Of a stretch of DNA of 64,000 nucleotides, positions 8,674-17,362 are shown piece by piece; within the stretch, counting starts at the first letter, position 1, and the number at the start of each line of letters is the position of its first letter. The notes beneath the pieces are model-generated. The model was given only the letters and a program-made list of their open reading frames with translations, ran no database searches and was not told where the DNA came from. The position numbers and the translations under genes were made by a program. Source of the stretch: Qipengyuania qiaonensis (GTDB lineage: Bacteria > Pseudomonadota > Alphaproteobacteria > Sphingomonadales > Sphingomonadaceae); contig NZ_JAIGNO010000008.1 of the NCBI RefSeq assembly GCF_019711515.1, forward strand, positions 62,001 to 126,000, in the 5' to 3' direction.

Positions 8674-10404
8674 TCATCTACCGCAATTTGCAGCCGGGAG
8701 CTGACCCGTAGAACTGAAGAACTCGTCGGGGCCGTAGCGTGTGTGATCTGCGGCAAGCATGCTCAGATATTCTTCGATATTCGGATAGCCATCGCCATCC
8801 CTATCGTCGTTTGCATCCCAGCGGTTGGCATCGGCGTTGTTGAACCGGTTTTCCCACGCGTCCGGCATGCCGTCGTTGTCGCTGTCAGCCAACGGATCAT
8901 GACCCGACGCAATGCGGGCAAAGCCGCCATAGTCAGCGGGGTTGCCACTCGTGAAGCCGCCCTGGAACAGATAGGGCGCGCGGTCGCAGGTTCGCAGGTC
9001 ATCGATATACATTGCGTCCACATTGTCGCGGCAGGAGCCTGACCGGCAGAGGGTCGCACCCGCCTGTTCAAGGACAGTTCGCTGCGACGTGGCTGCATTC
9101 GCCAGCATCCACGCAGGAAGGTAGTTCTGAGTGATCCCCGGTGCATAGGTCCAGTCGCTCTTGTACGCGTTGGGGCTGATCGTCGAACCCGGATAGGCGC
9201 CGAAGCCCCGGCGGCTCTGGTTGCCTGCCCTGTAGATCGAGAAACCGAACGATACGATACTCGCGCGGTCGAACAGTGCGGGAAAGAACGATTCAGGTCG
9301 GTCTTGAGACAGCACACCTTCCATATGACTGTTGTTCACCCAATTGAGGTAAACGCTACCGAACTGGTTGGAAATAAGACCCGGCTCGCTGATGAAGTTG
9401 TAAACCGTGTTGCCGATGTAATCGATCTGGCCGGTATTGCCGGCTATTTCCTGGGGTATCCCGCCCGCGATGTTGGCGCCGCGTTCGTCCCCGTGCTGCG
9501 ACAAATTGTACGCTACCGTTACTCGGTTTACTGGCTTCATGAAAAACGTCTTGCAATGGTAGTTGCCCGGATCGTGGCCGGCGTCGCGACAGAGGTTCGG
9601 CCCGATCATGGAGAACTGCACGGTGCAATCGCTGCATACGGCGTCGAGACTTTCATCGGTCCCGAACATGGCTGTGACGTGATCCAGCACTTGCAGGCGA
9701 CTGTCACCGATACGAACGGAATCGCCATTGCTGCTAGGCGCATCCGTGTGGTTGCCATAGCGAAAACGCATATGCCTTACGATAGTGTTGGCCTGCCCCC
9801 GCGTGTAGAATAACGGCGCGTCGACCAATCCCTTGCCGCGCACCACTTCGATGCCTCTGGGGGAGGTTTGGCCGGCGACGTAGAGACCGTCCACGGTAAT
9901 GCGCATTTCCGACTGGACGACAATCTGCCCGCTTACGTCGAACACGCAATAGCGGGGACGCCCTGCAGGGATGGCATAGGGGGATGTAACCTGCAGCGCG
10001 AGGGCGCATTCACGCAGCGTGATCAGGCCGTCACTTGGGTCTGCTGTGTCGGCAAGGCTATTGATCCGGTAGACCACCGCGTTCGGGCTGCGCACGCTGG
10101 TCCGGGCTCCGAAGCCTATCGCTGTCGGAAAGGCCAGGGGATGACGGTTAGCCTCGGGAATTCCGCCGTTGTCCGGGTCGGCAAAGGCCGCCCCGTTCCC
10201 TGTTGCCGGCGTTGGCGTGGGTGCCGATGTGGCTGTTGGGCTGGGTGCTGGAGTGACGCTGGGCGTGGGCGTGGCCGAAACGGGCGCCGAACCATCTCCC
10301 GAACCGCAGGCGGAAAGAAGAGCCAACGTCAATGTTGTCAAAGAGATACGGCCAATAAAACCACTAGTCTTGTTGGCCTTAAACTCTTGTATTGTGGTTG
10401 GCAT
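8674..10404 (-). CDS. Second pectate-lyase-like secreted lipoprotein
   Basis: The start at 10404 is chosen because a lipoprotein signal follows: a polar first 20 residues, a hydrophobic stretch, then LLSAC with Cys33. A Pro/Thr/Ser/Ala-rich linker (about residues 40 to 70) leads to a beta-helix domain with LAFPTAIGFGARTSVRSPNA, TLRECALAL, YVAGQTSPRGIEVV and VLDHVTAMFGTDESLD, the same order of motifs as the lyase-like protein at 3696. The end carries Asp-rich calcium-type motifs (DSDNDGMPDAWE and DDRDGDGYPNIEE). At 576 residues it is longer than its relative, with extra Cys pairs. The two are probably paralogous surface lyases acting on the same polymer; the substrate is unknown. Confidence 0.78.
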   Translation of the reverse strand: MPTTIQEFKANKTSGFIGRISLTTLTLALLSACGSGDGSAPVSATPTPSVTPAPSPTATSAPTPTPATGNGAAFADPDNGGIPEANRHPLAFPTAIGFGARTSVRSPNAVVYRINSLADTADPSDGLITLRECALALQVTSPYAIPAGRPRYCVFDVSGQIVVQSEMRITVDGLYVAGQTSPRGIEVVRGKGLVDAPLFYTRGQANTIVRHMRFRYGNHTDAPSSNGDSVRIGDSRLQVLDHVTAMFGTDESLDAVCSDCTVQFSMIGPNLCRDAGHDPGNYHCKTFFMKPVNRVTVAYNLSQHGDERGANIAGGIPQEIAGNTGQIDYIGNTVYNFISEPGLISNQFGSVYLNWVNNSHMEGVLSQDRPESFFPALFDRASIVSFGFSIYRAGNQSRRGFGAYPGSTISPNAYKSDWTYAPGITQNYLPAWMLANAATSQRTVLEQAGATLCRSGSCRDNVDAMYIDDLRTCDRAPYLFQGGFTSGNPADYGGFARIASGHDPLADSDNDGMPDAWENRFNNADANRWDANDDRDGDGYPNIEEYLSMLAADHTRYGPDEFFSSTGQLPAANCGR

Positions 10405-10637
10405 CTTATATCCGTCTGCAGTGAACGAAATCGAACATGACAAGTTCTATGAAAGCCGGCCTATGACGACTTTGATGATCTAGAAAACGGGTATGAAGAA
10501 TTACGCCAAGAAAGTTGACGAGTCGTGCATTGAAAGCGTCGAGTTGTGGACCTCCGGTCCGTCGACCAGACTCGCGCTCGGTTTCTACCGATCTGCCAGT
10601 AAATAGGATGTTGCGTTAAAGTCTTGACGCCGGCTTC

Positions 10638-11327
10638 TCAGCTGCCGAATATCGACCGTACGTGCATGAACGCCTCGGCCGCTGGCAGATGAACGGTCGA
10701 ACCGCGTACGGCAGCGAGTGCGCGTAGCGTCTCCGGGCTGCGTTCGTCGGGGAAGGGGCGGACCTGGCTGGCAAAGGCTGCAAAGGCTTCGAGCTTCCGC
10801 TCGAGCGTACGGGAGATGTCGACGAATACGTCCGGAACGAAGGCGGGAGTGGTTGGAGCGGCGTACCAGTTCGTCTCGCTCACCGTTTCGTAGCACAGGA
10901 TTTGTCGCGGGGCCGCGGCGTGCCGTGGACGGGCAGCCACCATGGCTGCCAGAAAGGTCAGTTGATGGTCCAGATGGATATCGCCGACAAATGGCAAGAG
11001 TAGCGTGTCAGGGCGAAGCGCGTCGACCAATTCCGCGAACGGGGCATTGCATTCCCGGGCCGGTATCGTGTCGAGTTCGGCCGCTGGCAGGTTCAACAGC
11101 CGGGTATCGGTTACGCCGATGATGGCATGCGCGCGCCGCATTTCCTGTTGTACCTGCTCAACCTGTTCGCGAGGGAAGCTTGGCTGCTTGCCGGTTGTGG
11201 CAATGGCAATGGTGACTTCGCCGCCCTCTTCGACCAACCGTGCAAGCGTTCCCCCGCAGCCCAGGATTTCGTCGTCGGGATGGGGAGCTATGGCGAGAAC
11301 GCGGCCAAACCGGTCAGACAGTTTCAT
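10638..11327 (-). CDS. PIG-L family N-deacetylase
   Basis: The 229-residue protein has the PIG-L/LmbE fold signature. PHPDDE at residues 15-20 provides zinc ligands and the catalytic Asp, and HLDH at residues 118-121 provides the remaining metal ligand. Family members remove N-acetyl groups from GlcNAc-containing substrates. The gene starts inside the stop of the upstream formyltransferase-like gene (ATGA overlap, four bases), so the two are translated together. The pair suggests removal of an acetyl group and replacement by formyl or another acyl group on one amino sugar. The 233 bases downstream, up to the lyase-like gene start at 10404, hold no gene I can support. Confidence 0.85.
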   Translation of the reverse strand: MKLSDRFGRVLAIAPHPDDEILGCGGTLARLVEEGGEVTIAIATTGKQPSFPREQVEQVQQEMRRAHAIIGVTDTRLLNLPAAELDTIPARECNAPFAELVDALRPDTLLLPFVGDIHLDHQLTFLAAMVAARPRHAAAPRQILCYETVSETNWYAAPTTPAFVPDVFVDISRTLERKLEAFAAFASQVRPFPDERSPETLRALAAVRGSTVHLPAAEAFMHVRSIFGS

Positions 11328-12241
11328 GACTGCTTTCTACCCAATACGGCATGTTGAAGGGGCGCTCTGCCTGAGACCGTTTCCCATACTTCCACCTTCA
11401 GCAAGCCTTCAGCGGTCATGACAGTAAAATGCTCCTCCGTGCGCTCTACGATCTGGCCTCGCATGGCGTGGTAGTTTCCGCTGTCGGGCAGCACGCGGCT
11501 TTGCCAGATCGTCAGACGGTCTTCGCCGTTGCTAGTGAAAGCCCCAGGGTAGGGCTTGCCGACCGCGCGCACCAGACGTTCTATTGTGCCGGCACTGTCG
11601 TTCCAGTCGATCAGCCCGTCAGCGGGCGTCCGCTTCGCCGCATAGGTGGCGTAACGCGCATCCTGTGGCTGGCGCGGCAATTGCCCGCTGGCGATGGTGG
11701 CGAGCGACCTTTCGAGCATTTCCGCCAGCGCGGCCTGGTGTTTCGCGTAGAGCGATTCCGCAGTCTCGTCGGCGGCTACGTGGAAGAATTGCTGATCGAT
11801 CAGGTCGCCGTTGTCGACATCGTCGCCGAGCCACATCAGTGAGCCAGCCGTAATCGGTTCCTGCAGCAGGATCGTCCAGGGCAGTGCCGCGCGCCCGCGC
11901 AGCCTCGGAAGAGCGGCTGGATGATAGCCGATGATCCTGTCCGGCTTCAGGTTCATGAACTCCGCGCGGCAAATCTGGGACCAGCCGATAACGAAGATAA
12001 AGTCGACATCGGCTTCGACTATCGCCTGCAGGCATTCGGCACTGTTGGAACTGAGCGTGCGGAAGAGCCTGGCGCTGGCGGCATCGGCTATCCCGGCAAG
12101 ATCTACGAAATCCGAATGGCGTTTTGCAGCCGCCAGTTCCAGCGTCACGACCAGCTCGAGCGACCAGTCCGGTGAGCGGGCCAGGATTTCGGCGGCTAGC
12201 GCTGTACTGCCAACACATCCAACAAGGGCTGCCTTAAGCAT
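11324..12241 (-). CDS. Formyltransferase-family protein (methionyl-tRNA formyltransferase fold)
   Basis: This 305-residue protein has the N10-formyl-THF transferase layout: an N-terminal Rossmann half, the loop IIGYHPAALPRLRGRAALP at residues 103-121, and DDVDNGDLI around residue 143. The C-terminal part (about 210-300) resembles the FMT C-domain. In standard enzymes the catalytic trio is Asn-His-Asp within an N-x-H motif. Here the Asn position is Gly105, while His107 and Asp143 remain. It lacks a methionyl-tRNA-specific context and sits between a deacetylase and a glycosyltransferase, so sugar N-formylation is the likely role. The missing Asn leaves the activity uncertain. Confidence 0.75.
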   Translation of the reverse strand: MLKAALVGCVGSTALAAEILARSPDWSLELVVTLELAAAKRHSDFVDLAGIADAASARLFRTLSSNSAECLQAIVEADVDFIFVIGWSQICRAEFMNLKPDRIIGYHPAALPRLRGRAALPWTILLQEPITAGSLMWLGDDVDNGDLIDQQFFHVAADETAESLYAKHQAALAEMLERSLATIASGQLPRQPQDARYATYAAKRTPADGLIDWNDSAGTIERLVRAVGKPYPGAFTSNGEDRLTIWQSRVLPDSGNYHAMRGQIVERTEEHFTVMTAEGLLKVEVWETVSGRAPLQHAVLGRKQS

Positions 12242-12247
12242 AAAAAT

Positions 12248-13477
12248 TCAGTCCCCGGGGCTGGCGAAAGAATGGCCCGGCGGCACATGTTCCGGTGAGC
12301 CATGCACTCCAGCAGATGCCCGCTCGCCGACGATGCGCAACAGGCCCATTTCGCCAAGCAGCTGGCGATTGACCTTATGCACGTCGTATGTCTCCCGCGC
12401 CACTTTCAGCGAGGCTTCGCCCATTTCCTCGACGAGGCCCGGTTCCGCAGCAAACCGCATCATGGCCGTCGCTAAGTCCCCGGCATCGCGCGGGCGAACC
12501 AGGAAACCGTTGACGTCCACCTCAATGGCATCGCGACATCCGGGTAGATCGGTAGTGATCACCGGGCGCGCGCTGGCCAGCGCTTCGAGGATCGTACGGG
12601 GCAGTCCCTCGCGATAATAGGAGGGGAGGACGAATACCGAGCAAGCGGCCAGATAGGGGCGCACGTCATTGGTGCCGGGCACGAATTCGACATTGTATTC
12701 GGCGGCCAGTTTCTCGCTTTCCCTGCGGGAAATGCCGGCAGGATTTTCGTCCTCGCATCGGCCGACGATCTGAAACTCGCACGCCGGGTATTTTCGGCGC
12801 ACGATGCGCGAAGCTTCCAGAAATTCCATGATTCCCTTGTTGCGCATGAGTCGACCGATCATGAGAAACCTTATCGACCGGATAACGGGAGGGCAGGCGG
12901 GAAAACGATCCAGCGACACGCCCGACCCGGGAACCTGGATCACCTTCTGCTTGCGGTCGACGATTCCCAATTCGATCATATCGTCGCGATCGTCGGCGTT
13001 GAAAACGAATGTGGCCTGCGCCCGTGCAAGGGCAGCGCGATAGAGCCGGGCTACGACCGCCTGCAGTCGGTTGGAATAGCCGCCGTCCATGCTGAACACC
13101 TGGCCAAGGCCAGACATCAGCGCGAAGAACCGCGATTTCGCGCCGACGAGTCCGGCTATCCGGGTCGCTACGCCCCCGTAGATGATCGGCTTTTGCGTAT
13201 AGGCAAGGACGATATCGGGCCTCTCCCGCAGCACCTGTCGAATGTAGTCGAACACCAGGCCGAGATCGGACAGGATATTGGTGCCCGTGCGCTGCATGGG
13301 TGTGATCCGAAACTGGACGCCCATCGCTGCCAACTTGCTCTCGGTATCTTCATCACGGTCGGGCGCGCAGGCGATGACAGTGTGCCCGTTGTCGACCATC
13401 GCCCTGAGCAAGTCACCGCGAAAATTGATTAGCGAATAGGCTAAGCTCGAGAAAACAAGGACTTTCACCGAAGCCAA
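12248..13477 (-). CDS. GT4-family glycosyltransferase (PglA/WbpT-like)
   Basis: The 409-residue protein begins KVLVFSSLAYSLINFRGDLL, an opening typical of transferases that add a sugar to lipid-linked bacillosamine-type or N-acetylhexosamine acceptors. The donor half contains FLMIGRLMRNKGIMEFL and LPSYYREGLPRTILEAL, which carries the GT4 E(x7)E-type motif. It is the first gene of a minus-strand run (glycosyltransferase, formyltransferase, deacetylase) with gaps of six bases and minus four bases. It is divergent from the NDP-sugar dehydratase gene across a 386-base gap. The similarity is consistent with an amino-sugar-containing polymer, but the donor sugar is not determined. Confidence 0.84.
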   Translation of the reverse strand: MASVKVLVFSSLAYSLINFRGDLLRAMVDNGHTVIACAPDRDEDTESKLAAMGVQFRITPMQRTGTNILSDLGLVFDYIRQVLRERPDIVLAYTQKPIIYGGVATRIAGLVGAKSRFFALMSGLGQVFSMDGGYSNRLQAVVARLYRAALARAQATFVFNADDRDDMIELGIVDRKQKVIQVPGSGVSLDRFPACPPVIRSIRFLMIGRLMRNKGIMEFLEASRIVRRKYPACEFQIVGRCEDENPAGISRRESEKLAAEYNVEFVPGTNDVRPYLAACSVFVLPSYYREGLPRTILEALASARPVITTDLPGCRDAIEVDVNGFLVRPRDAGDLATAMMRFAAEPGLVEEMGEASLKVARETYDVHKVNRQLLGEMGLLRIVGERASAGVHGSPEHVPPGHSFASPGD

Positions 13478-13863
13478 TCTCGCGCAAACCCGGATTTGGC
13501 ACCGCAGGGGTTCTGACGAGCACGTCGAGCGCCCGGTAATCGGTGATCAATCCCAAAAGTCACTCTCGCGATATGAGGGCAAAGGCCTTGGTCAAGCAAC
13601 CACGGCAGACGGCTACTATCCTTTCGATATGTTCGGGCGGACCATTTGGAATATCGTCCTGTACCGTGGGTAGTGAAGTTCAGCCAAAATGTTGCAACCT
13701 TAGCTGACCGGGTGCTTCATGCGGGCTGACGACTAATCCGGCTATTGCCTGCTTGCTCATGCCCCAGTGTCGGTCCGGTGCGCTAGCATATCCCCCCAGC
13801 ACGAAGTTGTCGTGCCCAACGAAAAGATGCGGGATCGGGCAACAGGGGAATGGACCAGAGCTG
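13478..13863. promoter_or_regulatory. Divergent intergenic region, promoters inferred
   Basis: This 386-base gap separates the divergent glycosyltransferase and dehydratase genes, so it must hold at least two promoters. I cannot place -35/-10 boxes with confidence. A small hairpin (GCACGA at 13799-13804 with TCGTGC at 13810-13815) lies in the presumed 5' leader of the dehydratase mRNA. No credible ORF is present. Confidence 0.4.
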
Positions 13864-15963
13864 ATGAACAAGCCTGAGAAGATAATTCAAAGCAGGAATC
13901 CGCAGCTCGGGGACGAGCAGGCCGGCTACGTTTCGTCACGCATGCGAAAGAGGGTTCGGCGCCTGACCCGCGACATGGCGGTGATAGGCATCGACTTTAC
14001 CATCGTTTTCGTAACGCTCTATGTCGCGCTCATCCTGCATCCGGTGGGCATCTTCGATCCGTGGCCCGGTCTTGCGGTATTTTCTTTGGCCTTTGCGGGT
14101 GTCGCGACCACTGTTTTTGTCCTCTCGGGGCTCTACAGGCGCAGTTGGAGGTTTGTGGATTTCACCCATTCCAGCTTCCTTGGCCTGGTTATCCTGGGCG
14201 GGCTCGTGCTGGCCTGGCTGGCTGCCTTTGCCCTGTCGGTGACCCGAGCGGACGCGGCGGCGCTGGTTCCGGTGGCTGCGGTTCAGTGGGCATTCGCGAC
14301 TCTCGGCATGCTCAGCGTGCGAATGATCCGGCGGGTCGAGCGGCAATTTTCCGAGCGGCAGTTTTCCGTGCGGCAGAGGTCGGCTGTCCGCCAACGGCCC
14401 AAGGTAACCGTCCGCAAGAAAGCAATTCTGGTCGGGTCGTGGCAATGGGCGCGATTGTCCATAGACCTTGCGCAGACCGACCATGGATCCTCGGTGGAAA
14501 TCCAAGGCGTGCTCCTCCCGCGCCAAGAAGACTCGCTCGTGCGGGTAGATGATGTTCCGGTTCTGGGCAGTCAGTACGAACTTGCGGCGGTGTTGCGCCA
14601 ACTCGAATTCGAAGGCAACCTGCCCGATTATGTGATCGTCTGCGACGACGGGACTTTCCTCAGCAACCGAGACGTGACGCGCATTATCCATACATGCCGC
14701 GAAAATGAGGTGGAGGTTTCCCGGGTGCGCGACCCCTGGGGGCAGCTGCTACAGCATTCTTCCGGGCCCAAAGCGCAAGGCCTGCCGATCGAGGAACTGT
14801 TGGGCCGCAGCGAGTACAAGCTCGACAACAAGAGCGTATCGCGACAGATCGCCGGCCGCAGCATCCTGGTGACCGGGGCAGGCGGAACCATCGGTTCGGA
14901 GCTATGCCGCCAGATCGCGCAGATCAAACCATCGAAACTGGTGCTGCTCGATTCGAGTGAGTTCAATCTCTATAAAATCGAGATGAGCTTGCGGGAGCTC
15001 TATCCCGATATCGATATCGTAGCCGAAATCGCCAGCATCTGCGATGCGGCGGCGGTCAATCGCGTGTTCGAAGCGAACCGGCCGCTGATGGTATTCCACG
15101 CTGCCGCACTGAAACATGTGCCGATCGTGGAAGCCAACCCCTGTGCTGGAGCAATGACAAATATCGTTGGGACCCGCATCGTTTCCAACGCGGTGTGTCT
15201 GTACGGCGCGAAGGCCATGATTCAGGTTTCGACCGACAAGGCGGTCAACCCGATCGGGGTGATGGGCGCGACCAAGCGCGTCGGCGAGCTTTATTGCCAG
15301 GCGCTCGACATGTGCGGGGTGGACGACCAGGATGCCCCGCGCTTCATGACCGTGCGGTTCGGCAACGTCCTGGGATCGAGCGGATCGATCGTCCCCTTGT
15401 TCGAGCGCCAGTTGCGCGAAGGCAAGCCGCTTACCGTGACCCATCCGGACATCGAACGTTTCTTCATGACCGTGCGCGAGGCGGTGCAACTGATCCTGCA
15501 GAGCAGCTCGAGCGCGCTCGAATCCAAAACCCAGCGAGGATCGATCTTCGTACTCGATATGGGCAACCCGGTGCGGATCGTCGATCTCGCCCGGCGCATG
15601 ATTGCGCTGTACGGTCTCGAACCGGAAGAGGACGTGCCGATCGAGTTCGTCGGCCTCCGGCCGGGCGAAAAACTCTACGAAGAGCTGTTCGACATTTGCG
15701 AGGAGCAGGTGGAATCGGGAATCGAGGGCATATTCGAGGCGCGCTCCCGGCCGATCCCGCTGCCCTTCATCACCATGGCCATCAATCGTATTGCCGAACG
15801 TGCGGCAGCCGGGGAGGACGAGGGTATCGTGAGGCTCGTCCATGGGCTGGCGCGCTATCCTGCCAACGGCAATCACCAGGATCTGCTGCTATATTCGTCG
15901 GCCGCCGATCTGACCATGCTGTTCGAACGAGCCTATCTGGCCGAGGCTAACAATGACCGTTAA
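13864..15963 (+). CDS. NDP-sugar 4,6-dehydratase of the FlaA1/CapD/WbpM type
   Basis: I start at ATG 13864; the upstream extension to 13753 is Cys/Pro-rich and lacks family content. The 699-residue protein has four N-terminal membrane segments (about residues 35-140), a Rossmann-like CoA-binding-type domain, and a C-terminal short-chain dehydrogenase domain. That domain has the NAD-binding loop TGAGGTIGSELC at about 337 and the catalytic region QVSTDKAVNP followed by GATKR. Proteins of this length and layout convert UDP-GlcNAc to the 4-keto-6-deoxy sugar at the membrane. The gene overlaps the following aminotransferase by 11 bases, so the two steps are coupled. A 15-bp tandem repeat lies inside the gene at 14341-14385. 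Confidence 0.88.
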   Translation: MNKPEKIIQSRNPQLGDEQAGYVSSRMRKRVRRLTRDMAVIGIDFTIVFVTLYVALILHPVGIFDPWPGLAVFSLAFAGVATTVFVLSGLYRRSWRFVDFTHSSFLGLVILGGLVLAWLAAFALSVTRADAAALVPVAAVQWAFATLGMLSVRMIRRVERQFSERQFSVRQRSAVRQRPKVTVRKKAILVGSWQWARLSIDLAQTDHGSSVEIQGVLLPRQEDSLVRVDDVPVLGSQYELAAVLRQLEFEGNLPDYVIVCDDGTFLSNRDVTRIIHTCRENEVEVSRVRDPWGQLLQHSSGPKAQGLPIEELLGRSEYKLDNKSVSRQIAGRSILVTGAGGTIGSELCRQIAQIKPSKLVLLDSSEFNLYKIEMSLRELYPDIDIVAEIASICDAAAVNRVFEANRPLMVFHAAALKHVPIVEANPCAGAMTNIVGTRIVSNAVCLYGAKAMIQVSTDKAVNPIGVMGATKRVGELYCQALDMCGVDDQDAPRFMTVRFGNVLGSSGSIVPLFERQLREGKPLTVTHPDIERFFMTVREAVQLILQSSSSALESKTQRGSIFVLDMGNPVRIVDLARRMIALYGLEPEEDVPIEFVGLRPGEKLYEELFDICEEQVESGIEGIFEARSRPIPLPFITMAINRIAERAAAGEDEGIVRLVHGLARYPANGNHQDLLLYSSAADLTMLFERAYLAEANNDR
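14341..14385 (+). repeat. Threefold 15-bp tandem repeat inside the dehydratase gene
   Basis: Units CGGCAATTTTCCGAG, CGGCAGTTTTCCGTG and the more diverged CGGCAGAGGTCGGCT follow one another in frame. They encode RQFSE, RQFSV and RQRSA from residue 160, just after the last membrane segment, and lengthen the basic linker before the Rossmann domain. Confidence 0.7.
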
Positions 15964-17152
15964 CGCCATGCCGATAGCGGCCGTGCCGCAACAGGTCCGT
16001 TCATCCTGGCCGCTCTTCGAGGCAGACGAGCGCGAGGCCGTGATGAAGGTTCTCACCACGGGCAAGGTCAATGCGCTGGTCCATGGCGACGAGTGCAACG
16101 GCTTCGCCGATGAATTTGCCGAGTTTATCGGTGCCAACCAGGCGATCTGCATGGCCAACGGCACGGTGACGCTCGAGATCGCGCTGCGCGCGCTCGGCGT
16201 GGGGCCGGGGGACGAGGTCATTGTTCCGGCACGCAGCTTTTTCGCCACCGCCAGCTGCGTTGCAGCGGTGGGCGCCTTGCCCGTGTTCGCCGACGTGCTG
16301 TCGCCTTCCCAGAACATCGATCCGGCTTCTGTCGAACGGATGATCACCTCGCGCACCAAAGCCGTGATCTGCGTGCACCTCGCGGGCTGGCCCTGCGACA
16401 TGGCAGCGCTGTGCGACATTTCCGAGCGGCACGGCCTGTTCCTGATCGAAGATTGCGCACAGGCTCACGGCGCAGCAATCGACGGGCGCAAGGTCGGCAC
16501 CTTCGGTGACGCCGCCTCCTTCTCGTTCTGCACCGACAAGATCATGTCGACCGGTGGCGAAGGCGGGCTGCTGATCATGCGCGACGAGGCGGCTCACCAG
16601 CGCGCCTGGTCCTTGAAAGATCATGGCAAGAACCCGACGAAGATCGCCGACGGCAAGGGTGCGCCCGGGCAGTTCCGCTACATCCACGACAGCTTGGGCA
16701 GCAATGGCCGAATGACGGAGATGCAGGCGGCAATCGGGCGGGTGCAACTGAGAAAATTGCCCGATTGGCTAACGGCGCGCAGGGCAAATGCGGAATTTCT
16801 ATCGGAAGCGTTGACGGGCCATCCGCTGCTGATCGTGCCCGAGGTTCACGCGGCCATCACGCATGCCTGGTACAAGTTCTATCTGCTGTTGCGTCCCGAT
16901 GCGGCCGATACCGAAGCGCGTCGGGCGGCAATGATCGGCCAATTGGTGGCGAAGGGTATTCCCTGCGGTACAGGTTCGTGCCCCGACATGAGCCTCGAGC
17001 TGGGCCTTCAAGGCCTTGGTTGCCGACGCGATGGCACGCTGGCGAATGCGCATATGCTGGGTCATCAGACGCTGATGCTTCTGGTCGATCATACGCTCGA
17101 TCAGCAAGACATGGCGCTTGTCGCGGAGGCCCTGTGGGAGCTCGCGACGTGA
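15953..17152 (+). CDS. DegT/DnrJ/EryC1/StrS-family PLP aminotransferase
   Basis: The 399-residue protein has the full length of the family. It carries the PLP-contacting region MANGTVTLEIALRALGVGPG, LIEDCAQAHGA with the pyridine-nitrogen-binding Asp, and FSFCTDKIMSTGGEGG with Lys196 as the Schiff-base lysine. Members aminate keto sugars, here probably the 4-keto sugar made by the dehydratase encoded just upstream, giving a 4-amino-4,6-dideoxy hexosamine. The ATG lies inside the dehydratase stop region (11-base overlap). No acetyltransferase of the PglD type is visible nearby. The formyltransferase-like gene at 11324 could act on this amino group, which is inference. Confidence 0.88.
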   Translation: MTVNAMPIAAVPQQVRSSWPLFEADEREAVMKVLTTGKVNALVHGDECNGFADEFAEFIGANQAICMANGTVTLEIALRALGVGPGDEVIVPARSFFATASCVAAVGALPVFADVLSPSQNIDPASVERMITSRTKAVICVHLAGWPCDMAALCDISERHGLFLIEDCAQAHGAAIDGRKVGTFGDAASFSFCTDKIMSTGGEGGLLIMRDEAAHQRAWSLKDHGKNPTKIADGKGAPGQFRYIHDSLGSNGRMTEMQAAIGRVQLRKLPDWLTARRANAEFLSEALTGHPLLIVPEVHAAITHAWYKFYLLLRPDAADTEARRAAMIGQLVAKGIPCGTGSCPDMSLELGLQGLGCRRDGTLANAHMLGHQTLMLLVDHTLDQQDMALVAEALWELAT

Positions 17153-17241
17153 ATAGCGCCACAATATCGCGACCCTGGCCTGCTGGAAACGGGATTCGAA
17201 TTCGATGGGCTTGACTGAAACGAAACTAAGGTTTTCTCTAC

Positions 17242-17255
17242 ATGAGGGAGTGGCG
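17242..17255 (+). promoter_or_regulatory. 14-bp motif shared with the 3554 intergenic site
   Basis: ATGAGGGAGTGGCG lies in the 210-base gap between the aminotransferase gene and the export lipoprotein gene. It matches the motif at 3554-3567 at 13 of 14 bases. The rest of this gap shows no gene; a promoter for the export genes is expected here. Confidence 0.25.
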
Positions 17256-17362
17256 AAGTTGCGGGTGTATCTCGAACTGGCCACGATATGGGGCCGGGGA
17301 GCTGCCGGACTGATCCGGACATCGACTTTCCGGCAGATTGAAAAAATGGGGAGGGCTTTGAC

